DNA of 64,000 bases, from the NCBI RefSeq assembly GCF_003265705.1, contig NW_020312787.1, forward strand, positions 9,130,311 through 9,194,310, read 5' to 3'. Made by a program: the position numbers and the translations under genes. Source of the stretch: Callorhinus ursinus (lineage: Eukaryota; Chordata; Mammalia; Carnivora; Otariidae). The notes under the pieces are model-generated. The model was not told where the DNA came from. It was given only the letters and a program-made list of their open reading frames with translations, and ran no database searches. Of this stretch, positions 21,740-34,334 are shown piece by piece; the first letter of the stretch is position 1; every line of letters starts with the position of its first letter.

Positions 21740-23640
21740 ATTCATACTAGGATTGTCCTCACACAGAGAAAAACAGTAAATTCTGGAAAAAAAAAAACAC
21801 TAAAAAATTTTAAGTTACTGGAGAGTAAACAAAAAAAGGTTATGGAGGGAAATCAAAACGTGAAGAAGAGAATGGCACAGAATGAAGTTTTTCATTTGTA
21901 GGGCTTTTAGCCCACAACCTTTCTGGCCTTGAGAACCAGAGGACAAATTTCAGGGCCACTACTCCCCCTAGACAGTGTAAGTCTCCAAAAATAGAGAGGG
22001 AGAGGCCCAGATTCTATAAAATCTGCCCAGATCTCTGAGTGTTCACTGAATCTTCATGCATGAGAAAGACACAAAGCAGCCCATCAAGAATTTTAAAAAC
22101 TAAACTGAGATTTGAAGCTGCCACTCAGGAAACACAGTACTTTGAATCCAACTAGGAAAACTGCCTGCTAAAACCAAAATAACAGCACTTTTGTAGTAAT
22201 AGAAATGATCCACAATGTAATATTCACAATGTCCAGAAATTTATTTGAAATTTGAAATTATTCAACAAGTGAAGAATTGGGGAAAAAATTACCCATTCTC
22301 AAGTAAATAAACAATGTATGGAGCCCAACTCCAAGATGACAGAGATGTTAGAAAGATTTTGATGTAGCTATTTTACTCAAAGAAATAATTGGAAATATGC
22401 TCACAATGAATGAAAAGATAGGGAATCTTAGTTAAAAAATGGAAATTGTAAAAAAAAATCTAAATTACAGAACAAAAATTATAATTCCTGAAATAAAAGT
22501 TAATCGAATGGTCTTAACAGCAGAATGGTGATAATGGTGCAGAGTCAGTGAAGTTTCAGATAAACAATGGAAGTTGGGCACCTAGGTGGCTCAGCTGGTT
22601 AAGCAACTGCCTTCGGCTCAGGTCATGATCCTGGAGTCCTGGGATCAAGTCCCTCATCAGGCTCCCTGCTCAGCAGGGAGTCTGCTTCTCCCTCTGACCC
22701 TCCCCCCTTTCATGCTCTCTCTCTATCTCATTCTCTCTCTCAAATCAATAAATAAAATCTTCAAAAAAAAAAAGGAAGTTATCCAATCTTATGAACAGTG
22801 AGTTTAAAAAAAAAAAAGATGAAAACAATGAACAGAGCCTCAGACCCTGTAGCAAAATATCAGAAAGACTAACATGTGTAACTGGAATCCAGGCACCAGA
22901 GAAGAGGAAGAATATGCAGGGGAAAAAACTGGAAGAAATAATAGCCAAAAATCTCTCATAAATGGTGAAAGATATAGATGTATACTTTCGGTAATTTGGC
23001 AAACTCCAAGCAAAATAAATCTAAGCACATCATGGTCAAAATTCTGAAAACCAAATATAAAGAGAAGAGTCTTAAAACAGCCAAAAAAAAAAAAATGACA
23101 AAGTACTTACATGAGAACAAGGACTCACATGGATACTGTCTTTTCATCAGAAATTACAGTGATCAGAAGACAGTAGAACAATACAGGAAAGTTCTAAAAG
23201 GAAAAAAATGTCAACCCAAAATTCTATACCCAGAAAAAAATATTCTTCAAGAATGAATGCACAATGAAGACATTTTCAAATAAAACTAAGAAAGTTTGTT
23301 GTCAAGATGCTTGGACTATAAGAAATAATAAAGGAAAGTCTTCAGGCTGAAAAAAAAAAAAAAAAAAAACGGATGCCAGAAAGAAACTCAGATACAAAAT
23401 TGAGAGCATTAGAAATAGTAAATATCTGAATTATAAAGACTACTCTTTCCTTTTAATTCAATAAAAGATAAAAGACAACTGTAGCAATAATGATAGAGAG
23501 CAGGTAAATGGAATATCATGGTTGCAAAATCTTATGTTTTAAATGAAGTAGTATATTAACTCTACATAGACTGTAAAGTTAAGGATATATGCTGCGATCC
23601 TAAAGAAAATAATTTAAGAGAAAAACAATTTTAAAATAAT
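21740..23640 (+). mobile_element. HAL1 / L1 ORF1-type element
   Basis: Landmarks of HAL1 (an L1 derivative carrying only an ORF1-like frame) are in order: AACAGCAGAATGGTGATAATGG, AAAAACTGGAAGAAATAATAGCC, AAAATTCTGAAAACCAAATATAAAG, AACCCAAAATTCTATACCCAG, ACATTTTCAAATAAAACTAAG and AAATAATAAAGGAAAGTC. The frames at 22978-23256 are remnants. A poly(A) run (A20) at about 23350-23370 is internal. Confidence 0.75.
22576..22773 (+). mobile_element. Can-SINE, plus strand, nested in HAL1
   Basis: GGGCACCTAGGTGGCTCAG head, GGCTCCCTGCTCAGCAGGGAG body, CT-rich tract and AATAAATAAAATC tail. A short target-site duplication GGAAGTT lies at 22569-22575 and 22774-22780. The HAL1 sequence reads through on both sides. 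Confidence 0.92.
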
Positions 23641-25299
23641 GGAAATAGGTATAGCTAAAAACCCAATAGCTTCTAGAAAAAATATAAGATATAAGAATAT
23701 GCCTTTACTCAGGGAAGAGTATATATATACCAATGGCATATTAGCAGAAAAAAAAAAGGAAGAATTTAAAGTTTAGAGAAGCAAGAAAAGAATGACTTTC
23801 TTCCTCCTCCAAAATAACCAAATTCTATTTTTTTTCCAAACTGGAATTACAAAGTTATTTCCTAAATTCAGTCAAATTTATGAACACATATTTATAGATA
23901 TAACTAAATAGTCTCTACAGATGCTTCAGTTTAAAAGTAAGGTTTACTATGGGTATTGCCAACTACAGGGGCACAGGGGCTTAACAACATACATATGGGT
24001 GCACTCTGTCCGCAAACCGTCTAAGTATGAATTCCCCCTTTTCTGCAAAGAAAAAGGGGAAATATTTCAAGAGTAGCTTGCAGTAAGGGTAATTATCTTT
24101 GGTATTTTAATAGCAGTTTACTTGTTTTCAAATAATTTACAAATAACAGCAACAGAGTTTGGTTAAACCTCCAGCTCCTTAACTTACTGTCAAACTAACT
24201 TTTCTTTTCTTTCTTTTTAAGCTCAAAGTACCTTTTACTGATCCTTTCTGCACTTCCCCAAAGACATACCCATCAATAGACCCCTGGATCTTAGAATTTG
24301 AATCAGCAATATTTTGTCTGTGACCTAGGCTTTAGTGCCACTCAGTGTTCAAATAGCAGAATTGCAGCAAATCAAACCACCAAGTCTACCATAGCAACCT
24401 CGAAATATTTACTCTGGATTTAAAGCCATCAATTCTTAAATCCCTGCCTGCTTTAAACTGCCCGATACATCTGAGCAAGATGAAAAATTCAGCATATACA
24501 AGATACCTGTTGGAACTTTGATCTGGAGGAAGTGGAGAATGAGCACCAGAGACCTTATTTTCTCCTTTCTCTGCTTGAATCATCTAGTACTGTGCCATGT
24601 CTCCAAATATAAATGGACTTACAGAAAGCAAAGGAGAGAGAGATCATTTGCTTAGAAGGAAAAAAAAACGCAGCCATTCAGGGACAAGATCTAACTAATA
24701 AGTCCCACAGTAACAGAAAATAAAAACACTGATGGAAGTTTATAAACAAATGCTGAAATTAAAACACCAGTTATTGGGAACTAAGTTATAGAATCTTAAT
24801 TCTGTTAAATAACATAAGATAAAATAAGCAAGCAGGCAATCTTCCATTTCTCACAACAAATTCCATACCAATTTTGCAAAATTTTCACTGGTTTGGGAAA
24901 AAGAAAGATTTGAAGAATGAATACTGAAAGTGTGTTACAAAAGAAAAAATACAAAAATAAGAAAGGAATTTTTTAAGTAGAAAATAATTAGAAAAATAAT
25001 AGAAATCGAAATATAAATGTGGAAAGGTTAGAGAAAATAAAATAAAAATTTGGTCAGCAAATGAGACTAAGAAAAATTCACCTAGAAATCATGAATAAAA
25101 TTATATCATTCAAGTTTATCTGGGAATAACATTACCAATAACGATCCATTTTTAAAATCAAAATAATGACCCATAGGTACTATTCATTAGAAATTTAAAA
25201 AGGATGGAGAGATCAAAAATTCCCTTTTCTAAATCTGTGACTATGCTTTGAAATATCTTACATGCAACAAGAGGTAATTTAAAGAAAATTTCATGGTAA
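23641..25299. other. Mostly unique DNA
   Basis: No gene, exon or repeat recognised in about 1.6 kb. A less AT-rich part, about 23940-24600, looks single-copy. The minus-strand frame 24386-24583 (65 codons) has no recognisable family character. Confidence 0.45.
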
Positions 25300-26390
25300 C
25301 TTTTTCTTCCTAAAAAATTAAGATGTCTATTTATTGTAGAAAATTTTAAAAGTTAAAAAAAAATACATGAATTATAGTCCCACTAATGGGACTAATAAGA
25401 TGATCCGCATTAGCATTTTGGTGTAAACTTTTTCAGTCTTTTATCAATGCAAAAATTTACAGGTTCTAAATGAAATCTTAATGATTTAATGACATGATTT
25501 ATTCTTTTAATATACAGTATATATATTAAAATGTCATTGCACAGTCCTTTAAAATATCATCTTAAACAACTACTGGTTTCTATTTTATAGATGTACCAAT
25601 TTTCTATTGTTGGACATGTTGGCTGATTCCAGTTTTTAGCTATTATAAAGAGTCGATATCCTTGAACTAAATCTCTTATATATGAAATTATTTTCTCAGA
25701 ATAAAAAGCTAAAAACTGAATTACAATGTTAAAACCACGCAAAGTTTTATGGACTTTGTAGATAATTTTCCTACAGAAAGGATTTACCAATTGTCTGGTT
25801 TTCTGTATCTTGCCAATAAACATGACCACTATTTTTACATCTCTCAGTTTGATAGACAAAAATGTTTTCTCATTATTCTCATTTGCATTCATTTGATTTC
25901 TGAAAAAAGTAAATTTTATATGTTTACTGTCTATGGGATGTCTTTCTTTGTGAATTGCCTGTTCATGTCTCTGACCATCTATAGGAATGGAGGGCAGTGC
26001 CTTACAGTGGTTTAGGAGCCCAGGCTCTGAGGTCAGACCACTGGGTTTGAAGTCTTCATCCATCACAAACAGTAAGACCTCTCCAAGCCTTAATTTCTTC
26101 ATCTGTGAAATAAAGATAACAGTACCCAGCCCCCCAGATGAGTTGATGGCCTGGCATGTACTACATGCTCCTATATTTCAAGAGCTCTTTATAAGAAGGA
26201 TTTTCACCCTTTGTTCACCATATGTGTTGCAGCCATTGTTCCCAGTTGTCACTTGCCTTTCAATCTTGTTTATAGTGGATTTTGGCAGACAGAAGCTTTA
26301 AATTTTTGTAGTAAAATCTATCACTCTTTTCTTCAGGGTATTTGCCTTTGGTATCATGCTTAGAAAGGCAACAGATTTAGAGAAGGAGTA
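25300..26390 (-). mobile_element. Old L1 3' part, minus strand, split by a MIR
   Basis: CACTAATGGGACTAATAAGATG, CATTTTGGTGTAAACTTTTTCAGTC, GATGTACCAATTTTCTATTGTTGGACATGTTGG and TTTTTAGCTATTATAAAGAG are the antisense of an old L1 3' end. TTGTGAATTGCCTGTTCATGTC and AGACAGAAGCTTTAAATTTTTGTAGTAAAATC continue into antisense ORF2. The minus-strand frame at 25557-26102 is not an intact ORF2. Confidence 0.75.
25985..26165 (+). repeat. MIR SINE inside antisense L1
   Basis: AGTGGTTTAGGAGCCCAGGCTCTGAGGTCAGACCACTGGGTTTGAAGTC, CCTCTCCAAGCCTTAATTTCTTCATCTGTGAAATAAAGATAACAGTACC match MIR in order. Confidence 0.88.
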
Positions 26391-27123
26391 AAGATAGTAC
26401 AACTTTTTCAGGAAAGCAAAATATATCTGGCATGTGTATTGTGAATCAGATCAAAATCCAGCATTCTTCTTCTCATGCACCTCTACTAAGCATGCACAAT
26501 TTTTTAAATAACTTCAGTCTGAAAAAGAAATGCACAAAATTCACAATGTCAGTCACTATACACAAAACTTCCAATAATCATGGCCTGTCTAGTTCCCTGG
26601 GTTGGCTGAATCTTGGTATTCAACTTCAATAAAAGCTACATAAATATAGATATACCACAGTAATTAAATTAAATCCCCCTTTTAAATCAACTTCCCAGAT
26701 GATTAAAAAATGTGTAATAAAATTAATTATTCCAAAAGTCAAAGAACTTCCCAGAATCACTCATATCTGAGGGAATCGGCTTGTGACTGAGTTTCTTATC
26801 CTATCCTCAGCAAATTTAACACAAAGACTTTCAAAGTTTAAGCAGAATAAATCATTAGTAAGGCAGCAAGGTGCTGTTCATTTGAACTAGGATGACATTT
26901 TCCATCCAGCAGAGGACAGTACACACAAGCTGAAATACCAAACTATAAACTGTTTCCTATACACGTCTCACACAATAGCATTATTTATCACGGTGTCATT
27001 ACAGAGATAGTATTTAGTCAATTAATATCTTTGAAATAAAATTGTAAGCAGTAAAACATAATTGAAATTTTGTAACAATTTTTCAAATTTAGTTTAATAC
27101 TAATTCAATTTTAATATCTAAAA
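26391..27123. other. Unassigned DNA
   Basis: No gene or repeat recognised. Confidence 0.4.
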
Positions 27124-27137
27124 GATTTGAATATGTA

Positions 27138-27320
27138 GGGGCTCCTGGGTGGCTCAGTCAGTTAAGCGTCTGCCTTTGGCTCAAGTCAAGATCCCAGAGT
27201 CCTGGGATCAAGCCCCACCTCTGGCTCCCTGCTCTGCAGGGAGTCTGCTTCTCCCCCTCCCGCTCCAGCTCCCCATTTGTATGCTCTCCCTCTGTCTAAT
27301 TAATTAATTAATTAATTAAG
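27138..27320 (+). mobile_element. Can-SINE with a (TAAT)n tail
   Basis: GGCTCCTGGGTGGCTCAG head, GGCTCCCTGCTCTGCAGGGAG body and CT-rich tract. The usual AAAT tail is replaced by TAATTAATTAATTAAT at 27297-27319. GATTTGAATAT is duplicated at 27124-27134 and 27321-27331. Confidence 0.92.
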
Positions 27321-27334
27321 GATTTGAATATCTA

Positions 27335-28639
27335 AAACATTTCTATAACAGGTGGAAGTACAACTCAATATTATATTTTCATTTATAATTCATATAGAAG
27401 TTCAAACCAAAAAGTTATCACTAGCCATATAAAGGGCATGTCTTTAATCATTACAACAAATTGCATTCAGGTGAGCCACTTTGAAAACATTAACAGTACC
27501 AATATATTTAAAAAAAAACAGAACTATGTTTAAAATCTCAGTATTCCTATATTGCAGGTATTTGGGGCTATTTTTGCCTCTTTTATAATATAAAATTGTG
27601 GTTAACATATCAGAACTGTAAAAAAAGCTACTGGTTTTCCCAAGATCACAAATAAGTAAACAATTGCATATAAGTGATAAATTTTTCTTAGTCTGCTACT
27701 CTATCCACCACAGTATGTAATTTCTGCCATAAACATCTTAAAATATGTAAGAAGTCATAAGAATTGCTAATACTACTTTTCAGCACTGTCATATTTTGTC
27801 CGCTGAGCCAAACATACCAGATGTCTTTAAATAAAAGATTTAGACAGCATAAAAATAAAGTGTTATTGTATATGGGATTTTTAAAAATATACCAATACAT
27901 TAGAAATACCATAAGGCTTGAATATATACTATTACCAAAGAGGAAAAGAGTTTATAGATACTAACAGAATATATCTGAAGACATAAAGAGATAGTGACCG
28001 TAAATGGAGATAGTTAAGAAGAAAACAATAAAAAATCAATGCAACACTCTGCATGATAAAGAATATTTTATCTATTTTAACATAATGAGCTAGAATCATA
28101 CATTCTCATTTCTTGGAGAAAATATGGGTTTTTCATTTCCTAAAAGTAAGATAGCCCCATCAGTGTACAATTCTAATAGATTCTATGAAAAAACCACTGT
28201 CGTTAACTAGGCTGGAACGACAGTGAGGGGGTGAAGGGATGTGAGGTGACTACTGGGATTAACTGGTGATATTATATTTAAACACACACACTCACACTCA
28301 CAACTAGTGAAAATGGAACTATCTGGGAGAACAGATTTGAAACAATAGCTTCATCCTGAGCTGCTCTTGTGCATCTGTTACATTTACACATTTCTATCTA
28401 GTAACTCTAGATATTTAAGTGAACATTTCTCTTCCCCCCGCCTCCACTTCTAGCCACAGATGATCATAGAGGGAAAGGTAGAAGGGGAAAGAGAGATGAA
28501 GACAGAACAGCAAGTCTTATATCCACACATATAAAAAGATATAAAAGGGCACATATGGACATAGTTAAAAACGTAACAAAAATAATTTTTAAATGCTCAC
28601 TCGAATAGTTTAAAAGATTACCTTCATTTGCCTGCAGAA
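27335..28639. other. Mostly unique AT-rich DNA
   Basis: No gene or repeat family recognised in about 1.3 kb. A short CACACACACTCACACTCAC run lies near 28284-28302. Confidence 0.45.
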
Positions 28640-29070
28640 AGTATAAAATGTCCTTAGTCCTACATAACATATTAAAGCCCTCCACAATCAGACCCAACTG
28701 ATTTTCAGCCTAGGCTCCCACCAGGCACTGATATGAACCCTTTATTCCTCACATTAATGCTTGCCATTCTCCTAGGCCCACAAAATTTTGTGCTTTTGAG
28801 CCTTTAAACAAACCATTTCTTCTGCCTAGATCACCATCTTCCAGTTCATCTAAAGAACTTCTCCTCATCTCTCCAGAGTCAGTTCACTTACCATAAGATA
28901 ATATATTTGCTTACTTTGGTGTCAAACGTCAATAGACTAGATTTTGAGCTCCTAATAGGCAAAAATAATCTTACTTATCTTTGTATTCCCAGCACCAATC
29001 ACACTACTACGCATCAGTGCTGATTTATAAATGTTTGCAGAATGATGAATAAATGAATGAATGAACACAT
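28640..29070 (+). repeat. L2 LINE 3' region, plus strand
   Basis: TAAAGCCCTCCACAATCAGACCCAACTG, CCATTTCTTCTGCCTAGATCACCATCTTCC, TCCCAGCACCAATCACACTACTACGCATCAG and AATGTTTGCAGAATGATGAATAAATGAATGAATGAAC follow L2 to its terminal repeat. Confidence 0.85.
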
Positions 29071-29269
29071 ATTCAATCAGTACTCATAGATCTTTTTTAG
29101 GAGTGACAGAATCTGTTTTCCTTTTCTCTCCTCAAACACTCAAAAACACTATAAATTAACTAAAATGGAATTTTCTTCCTTTGCCCAAAACTACCCCTTT
29201 CTTGTTCACAGCAACTCCTAACCTCAGCAGCAAGTAAAAGATTTTTTCTATTTCAAGACATTAAAAGAC

Positions 29270-31640
29270 ACATTATTCCAGGAAGATGGAATAGATGAAT
29301 TTTTCCATATTCTCCCCACTAGGTACAAGTAAATATCCTGGATGTTATACATAAAAGAAATCCAAAACTCTGAAAGGCGGAGAGAGGAAGGCAGACTGGC
29401 TAGGGACATCAAAACCCAAGGAACAAAGTGGTGGTGAGTTCCTTGGGTTTTCTTTTTTCTTTTTTTTTTTTAAGACTTATTTATTTAGAGAGTGAACGAG
29501 CAAGTTGGGGAGGGGCAGAGGGAAAGGAGAGAGAGAACCCCAAGCAGACACACACACCAGCCATCCTTCCTCCCACCCCGCCCCCCAGCCATTGAGCACA
29601 GAGCCTAATGCAGGGCTCGATCTCATTACCATGAGATCATGACCTGAACTGAAATCAAGAGTCAGATGCTTAAGGAACTGAGTCACCCAGGCACCCTTCC
29701 CTTGGTTTTCTTGCCTCATACATCCCAGACTTATTGCTTAAGAAGCCAGTAACCAGGAAACACCAACAGGCATAAAAATAGCCCCCAATAAAAGCTTGCT
29801 CTCTTTAACCAAAGGACCAAGGAAAAGTCAGCCTAGTGAGACAGAAAACTTTTACATAATAACAGCTCAACTCCAGTCAAACACCACAAGAAAAACTGTG
29901 GCTCCATTCCCATCCATACCAGCAAAGGCCAAGTGGGGAGCCTAGACATCCACCCTCACACTCAACTAGAATAGTGTCAAAGAAGTCCAAATAGGAAGCT
30001 GGGACTCCATCCCTGCTGGCCAGTAATGTGATCTCCCCCTCCTTGTAGTGTCAGTGGAGAACACATAAGGAGCCAGGACTTCCTCCCCAACCTAGTAATG
30101 AAGCACCCTCCCCACTCCACAGGAGGAGTGTTAGAGGAGGCCTAATGCAGAATGGGACTCTTACTATCACTCAGTGGTAATAAGGCCACCCTTACCGCAG
30201 AGTCAATAGAGACTATGTAAGGAGCCAGAGTCCCCACTGCCACCAAACAGTAATAAGGAGCCCCTCCCATTCAAGTGTCAACAACCTACTTAATATTTTT
30301 ACTCCACTTAATATTAACTTGGTGACACCGCTCCCCTTCCTTCCACTGCCAGAGTGGTGTCAGAGAAAGTCAACCAAAAGGGAAGGTTTAAATAAAACTC
30401 AAAGTCTCATAATATAATATGAGAATGTCCAAGTTTCAATAAAATGCCACTCACTACACTAACAACCAAAAAGGTCTCAAACTGAATGAAAAAGACAATC
30501 AATGGATGCCAAAAAGAGATGACAAAAGAGCTAGAATTATCTGACAGAGATTTTTGTAAAAGCCATTATAAAAATGCTTCAATGAGCAATTACAAACACG
30601 ACAGAAACAAATGAAAAATTAGAAAGCCTCAGCAAAGAAAGAGAAGATATAAAGAAGAATGATATGGAAATTTTAGAACTGAAAAATACAATAATCAAAA
30701 TTTAAAAGGCTTAGTGGATGGGCTTAACAGCAGAATGGAGGAGATAGAGGAAAGAAAAGGTGAACTGGAAGAAAAAACAATAGAAATTACCCAATCTAAA
30801 TACAGATTAAAAAGACTGAAAAAAAAAAGAAGAAGAAGAAAAAGAATAATGCTTCAGGGACCTCTGGGACTATAACAAAAGATCTAACATTTGTGTTATT
30901 AGAATCCTAGAAAGAGAGGAGAAACAGGGCAGAGATGAAAAGCACTTAAAGAAATAATGACCGAAAACTTTCCAAATTTAGCAAAGGACATAAACCTACA
31001 GACTCACAAAGTTGAGTGAACCCCAAACAAAATAAACTCAAAGATATCTACACCAAGAGAAATTATAATTAAAATTCTGAAAACTAAAACCAAAGAAAAA
31101 GTCTTGAAGGCAGCCATGACATCTTACCTATAGGGGGAAACATCTGAATGACAGTGAATTTCTCATCAGAATCTTTAGAAGGCAGAGAGAAAAAAGTGGT
31201 ACACTATATTTCAAGTCCTGAAATAAAAGAAATGTAAGAACCCTATATCCTATGAATTTATCCTTCAGGAAATAAAAAGAAATAAAGACAGTCTCAGATG
31301 AAGAGAAATTGAGAGAATTTAATACTAGTAGACCTATCCTAAAAGAATAGCTAGAGGAAGTTCCCTAAATAAAAAAGGAATAATAAGAGAAGGAACCTTG
31401 GAACATCAGAAATGAAAAAAGAACACAGTAAGCAAAAAATATTAGTAAGAATGATAGGCTTTCCTTCTTGAGTTTCTTAACTTACATTTGACTTAGACAA
31501 TAGAAGCAAAAATTACAATACTGTCCTATATGGTACTAAATGTATGTAGAGAAAATATTTATGACAATTATATTATAAACAGAGGAAAGTAAAGGGATAC
31601 AAATGGAAGTAAAGTTTCTATACTTCACACAAACTGCTAA
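29270..31640 (+). mobile_element. Old L1/HAL1 5' region and ORF1-like part
   Basis: 29270-30420 is a 5'-region segment with diverged tandem units (about 29930-30360). 30420-31640 is ORF1-like and matches HAL1 (CAATCAATGGATGCCAAAAAGAGATGAC, GGCTTAACAGCAGAATGGAGGAGATAG, CTTTCCAAATTTAGCAAAGGAC, CCTATGAATTTATCCTTCAGG). It contains many stops. It is followed by L1 ORF2 sequence, so it may be a full L1 missing the ORF2 start or two adjoining elements. Confidence 0.8.
29455..29696 (-). mobile_element. Can-SINE, minus strand, nested in L1
   Basis: Minus strand: GGGTGCCTGGGTGACTCAG head, then a body interrupted by a CA/C-rich expansion (29548-29590), and an AAATAAATAAGTC tail. CCTTGGGTTTTCTT (29441-29454) and CCTTGGTTTTCTT (29700-29712) flank it. 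Confidence 0.9.
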
Positions 31641-31787
31641 AATGATGACACCAATTATTATGATAAGATATATATTGAAATACCTTGCAATAAGAAAGGG
31701 AAATAAAAGACATACAGATTGAAAAAGAAGAAACAAAATTGCCCTGTTTGCAAACAGCATGATTATCTACATAGAGAATTACAAAGA

Positions 31788-31790
<3 letters not shown>

Positions 31791-31823
<33 letters not shown>
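31791..31823. repeat. (CA)n microsatellite
   Basis: About fourteen uninterrupted CA units inside L1 ORF2. Probably length-variable. The minus-strand frame 31618-31821 begins in it. Confidence 0.97.
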
Positions 31824-32167
31824 CCTGCTAGAGCTAAAAAGTGACTTCAGCGAGGTCACAGAATACAAGATTAACATACAAAAATCAATTATATTTCTAT
31901 ACAGTAGCAATGAACACACAAACACTGAAATTTAAAATACAATATAATTTGTAAATACTCAAAATGAAATACTTAAATGTTATTCTAACAAAACATTCAT
32001 GATTTGCATGCTGAAAACTATACAAAACTGATGAAAGAAATCAAAGGAAATACAAATAAATGGAGAGATGTACCATGTTCACTGGTTGGTAGGCACAATA
32101 GAATAAAGATGTTAATTCTCTCCAAACTGGTATGCAGTTTTGATGCAATTCCTATCAAAATCCCAAA

Positions 32168-32233
32168 AAGATTAGATAGATAGATGATAGATAATTGATA
32201 GATTGATAGACTGATAGATAAATCGATCTAGAT
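32168..32233. repeat. Degenerate (GATA)n tract
   Basis: GATAGATAGATGATAGATAATTGATAG and following imperfect GATA units, grown within L1 ORF2. Confidence 0.9.
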
Positions 32234-32909
32234 AACTCTAAAATTCATTTGGAAAGATAAAAAACTAGAATAGCTAAAATAATTTTGAAAAAGAATGAAG
32301 TGGAAAGAATCAGTCTACTTGATTTCTAGAACATATATACAGCTAGAGTAATCAAGACTGTGCGGTATTGGTAGAGGAACAGACACACAGATAAATGCAG
32401 TAGAACAGAGAACACAGAAATAGACCCATACAGATATGCCCAACTGATTTTTGACAAAAGTACAAAAGCAATTCAATGGAGGAAAAATCCTTTTCAACAT
32501 ATGGCATTGGAGCAATTGAAAATCCACAGGCAGTAATTAGAACTTGAACCAAAGTCTCATACCTTATACAAAAAGTTAACACAAAATGGATGAGACTCAA
32601 ATATAAAATGTAAAACAGTATAATTTTTAGGAAAAAATTGGAGAAAATCTTCAGGATCTAAGACTAGGTGAAGAGTTCTAAGACTTGACACCAGAAGCGC
32701 AATCTACAAAAGGAAAAATTGATAAATAGGATTTCATCAAAATTTTAAATTTTTGCTCTGTGAAAGACCTTGTTAAGGAGGGAAAAAAGACAAACTATAG
32801 AATGGGATAAAATATTTGCAAACCATATATACAGCAAAGGACTAGTGTCTAGAATATATAAAAGACTCTTAAAACTCAACAGTTTTTAAAAAATTAATTA
32901 GAAAATAGG

Positions 32910-33101
32910 CAACCTGGGTGGTGCAGGTGGTTGAGCATCCAACCCTTGGTTTCAGCTCAGATCGTGATCTCAGGGTCATGAGACCAAGTCGAGCGTGGAG
33001 TCTGCTTAAGATTCTCTCTCCTCTCCCTCTGACCCTCCCACTTATGTGCTCTCTCTCTTTCTCCTCTCTGTAATAAATAAAAAAATCTTTTAAAAAAAGA
33101 A
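32910..33101 (+). mobile_element. Can-SINE, plus strand, nested in L1
   Basis: GCAACCTGGGTGGTGCAGGTGG head, TTCAGCTCAGATCGTGATCTCAGGG, CT-rich body and AATAAATAAAAAAATC tail. The host sequence AGAAAAYRGG occurs on both sides (32900-32909 and 33102-33111). Confidence 0.9.
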
Positions 33102-33384
33102 AGAAAACGGGCAAAAGTCATGAATAGACATTTCACCAAAGAGGATACAGAGATGGCAAATCAGCACATGAAACATCATTAGTCATTACTGAATTGCAAA
33201 TTAAAAGCAAAATGAAATGTCACTACACACCTTTCAGAATGGCTAAAATTTTAAAAAGTGACAAAACCTTATGCTGGTAAGGATGCAGAGAAATTGGATC
33301 ACTCCCTATATTGCTGGTAGGAATGTAAAATGGTATAGCCACTCTGGAAAACAATTTGGCAATTTCTTTAAAAATCTAAACATG

Positions 33385-33498
33385 GGGGCACCTGGATGGC
33401 TCAGTCAGTTATGCCTCTGACTCTTGATCTCAGCTCAGGTCTTGAGTTCAAGCCCTGCATTGGGGTCCATGCTTGGTGTGGAGCTTACATAAAAAAAG
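33385..33498 (+). mobile_element. Short Can-SINE variant, nested in L1
   Basis: GGGGCACCTGGATGGCTCAGTCAG head and a body ending GGTCCATGCTTGGTGTGGAGCTTACATAAAAAAAG without the CT-rich tract. A perfect 15-bp target-site duplication, AAAAATCTAAACATG, lies at 33370-33384 and 33499-33513. Confidence 0.94.
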
Positions 33499-34334
33499 AA
33501 AAATCTAAACATGTAACACCATATAATACAGCAATTCCACTCCTGGGCATTTGTCTCAAAGATGTGATCACACAGAAACCTGAACACAAATGTTTACAAC
33601 ACAAATGTTTATTCATAATAGCAAAAAACTGGAAACAATCTAGATGCCCTCCCATGGGTGAGTGGTTAAACTAACTGTGGCACATCCATACCACAGAGCA
33701 ATACCCAGCAACAAAAAAGAATGAATTATTGATACATGCAATAACCTGGATAAGTCTCCAGAGAATTCTAAAATGTGAAAAAAGTCAATCCCAAAAGGTT
33801 ACATACTGTATGATTCAATGTATATAACATTGTTGAAATGGCAAAATTATAAATGGAGAATATGTTAGGGTTATTGGGGCTTAGGAGTGGGGGCAAAAGG
33901 GAACTGATATGGGTATAAAAGGGCGACATGAGGGATCCTTCTGGTGATGGAAATGTACTATCTCTTGACTATATCAATATTAATATCCTGATTGTGATAT
34001 TATACTATAATTTTACAAAATGTTACCTTCGGTAATGTGTACATGGAATCTCAATGTATTGTTTCTTAGGGCTGTACGTAAATCTACAATGTTATAAAAA
34101 TTATGTTTTTTTCGAAAAACTTTTTTTTGCTTAAAGAACTAAAAGAAGGAAATAGAATTGATTATCTCACTAATCAACAAAATACATATGTTGAACATCT
34201 GTATTAAGTCAAAGAATGAATGAGCGACTAGGCAATTCCTATTGGCCTATGCTCATCTGGTGGACAGCCCTGTCCTGACCTTCTAGGTAATTAAAATTAA
34301 TCAACATCTTTGTTTTGTGTCCCAATGAGCTACA

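Larger units (their letters stand above)
31641..34115 (+). mobile_element. Old L1 ORF2 (RT onward) and 3' UTR
   Basis: Begins inside the RT domain (CAATAAGAAAGGGAAATAAAAGACATACAGATTG, CAAACAGCATGATTATCTACATAG) and passes the C-terminal part (CAAAATGGATGAGACTC, AACTCAACAG). It ends in an older-type 3' UTR (GGGTATAAAAGGGCGACATGAGGGATCC, TAAATCTACAATGTTATAAAAATTATG). Heavily mutated and carrying two SINEs and two microsatellites. Confidence 0.87.

Noticed and set aside
25557..26102. A 181-codon minus-strand frame as a gene
   Set aside because: It runs across a MIR and antisense L1 sequence, so it is a chance frame in repeats.
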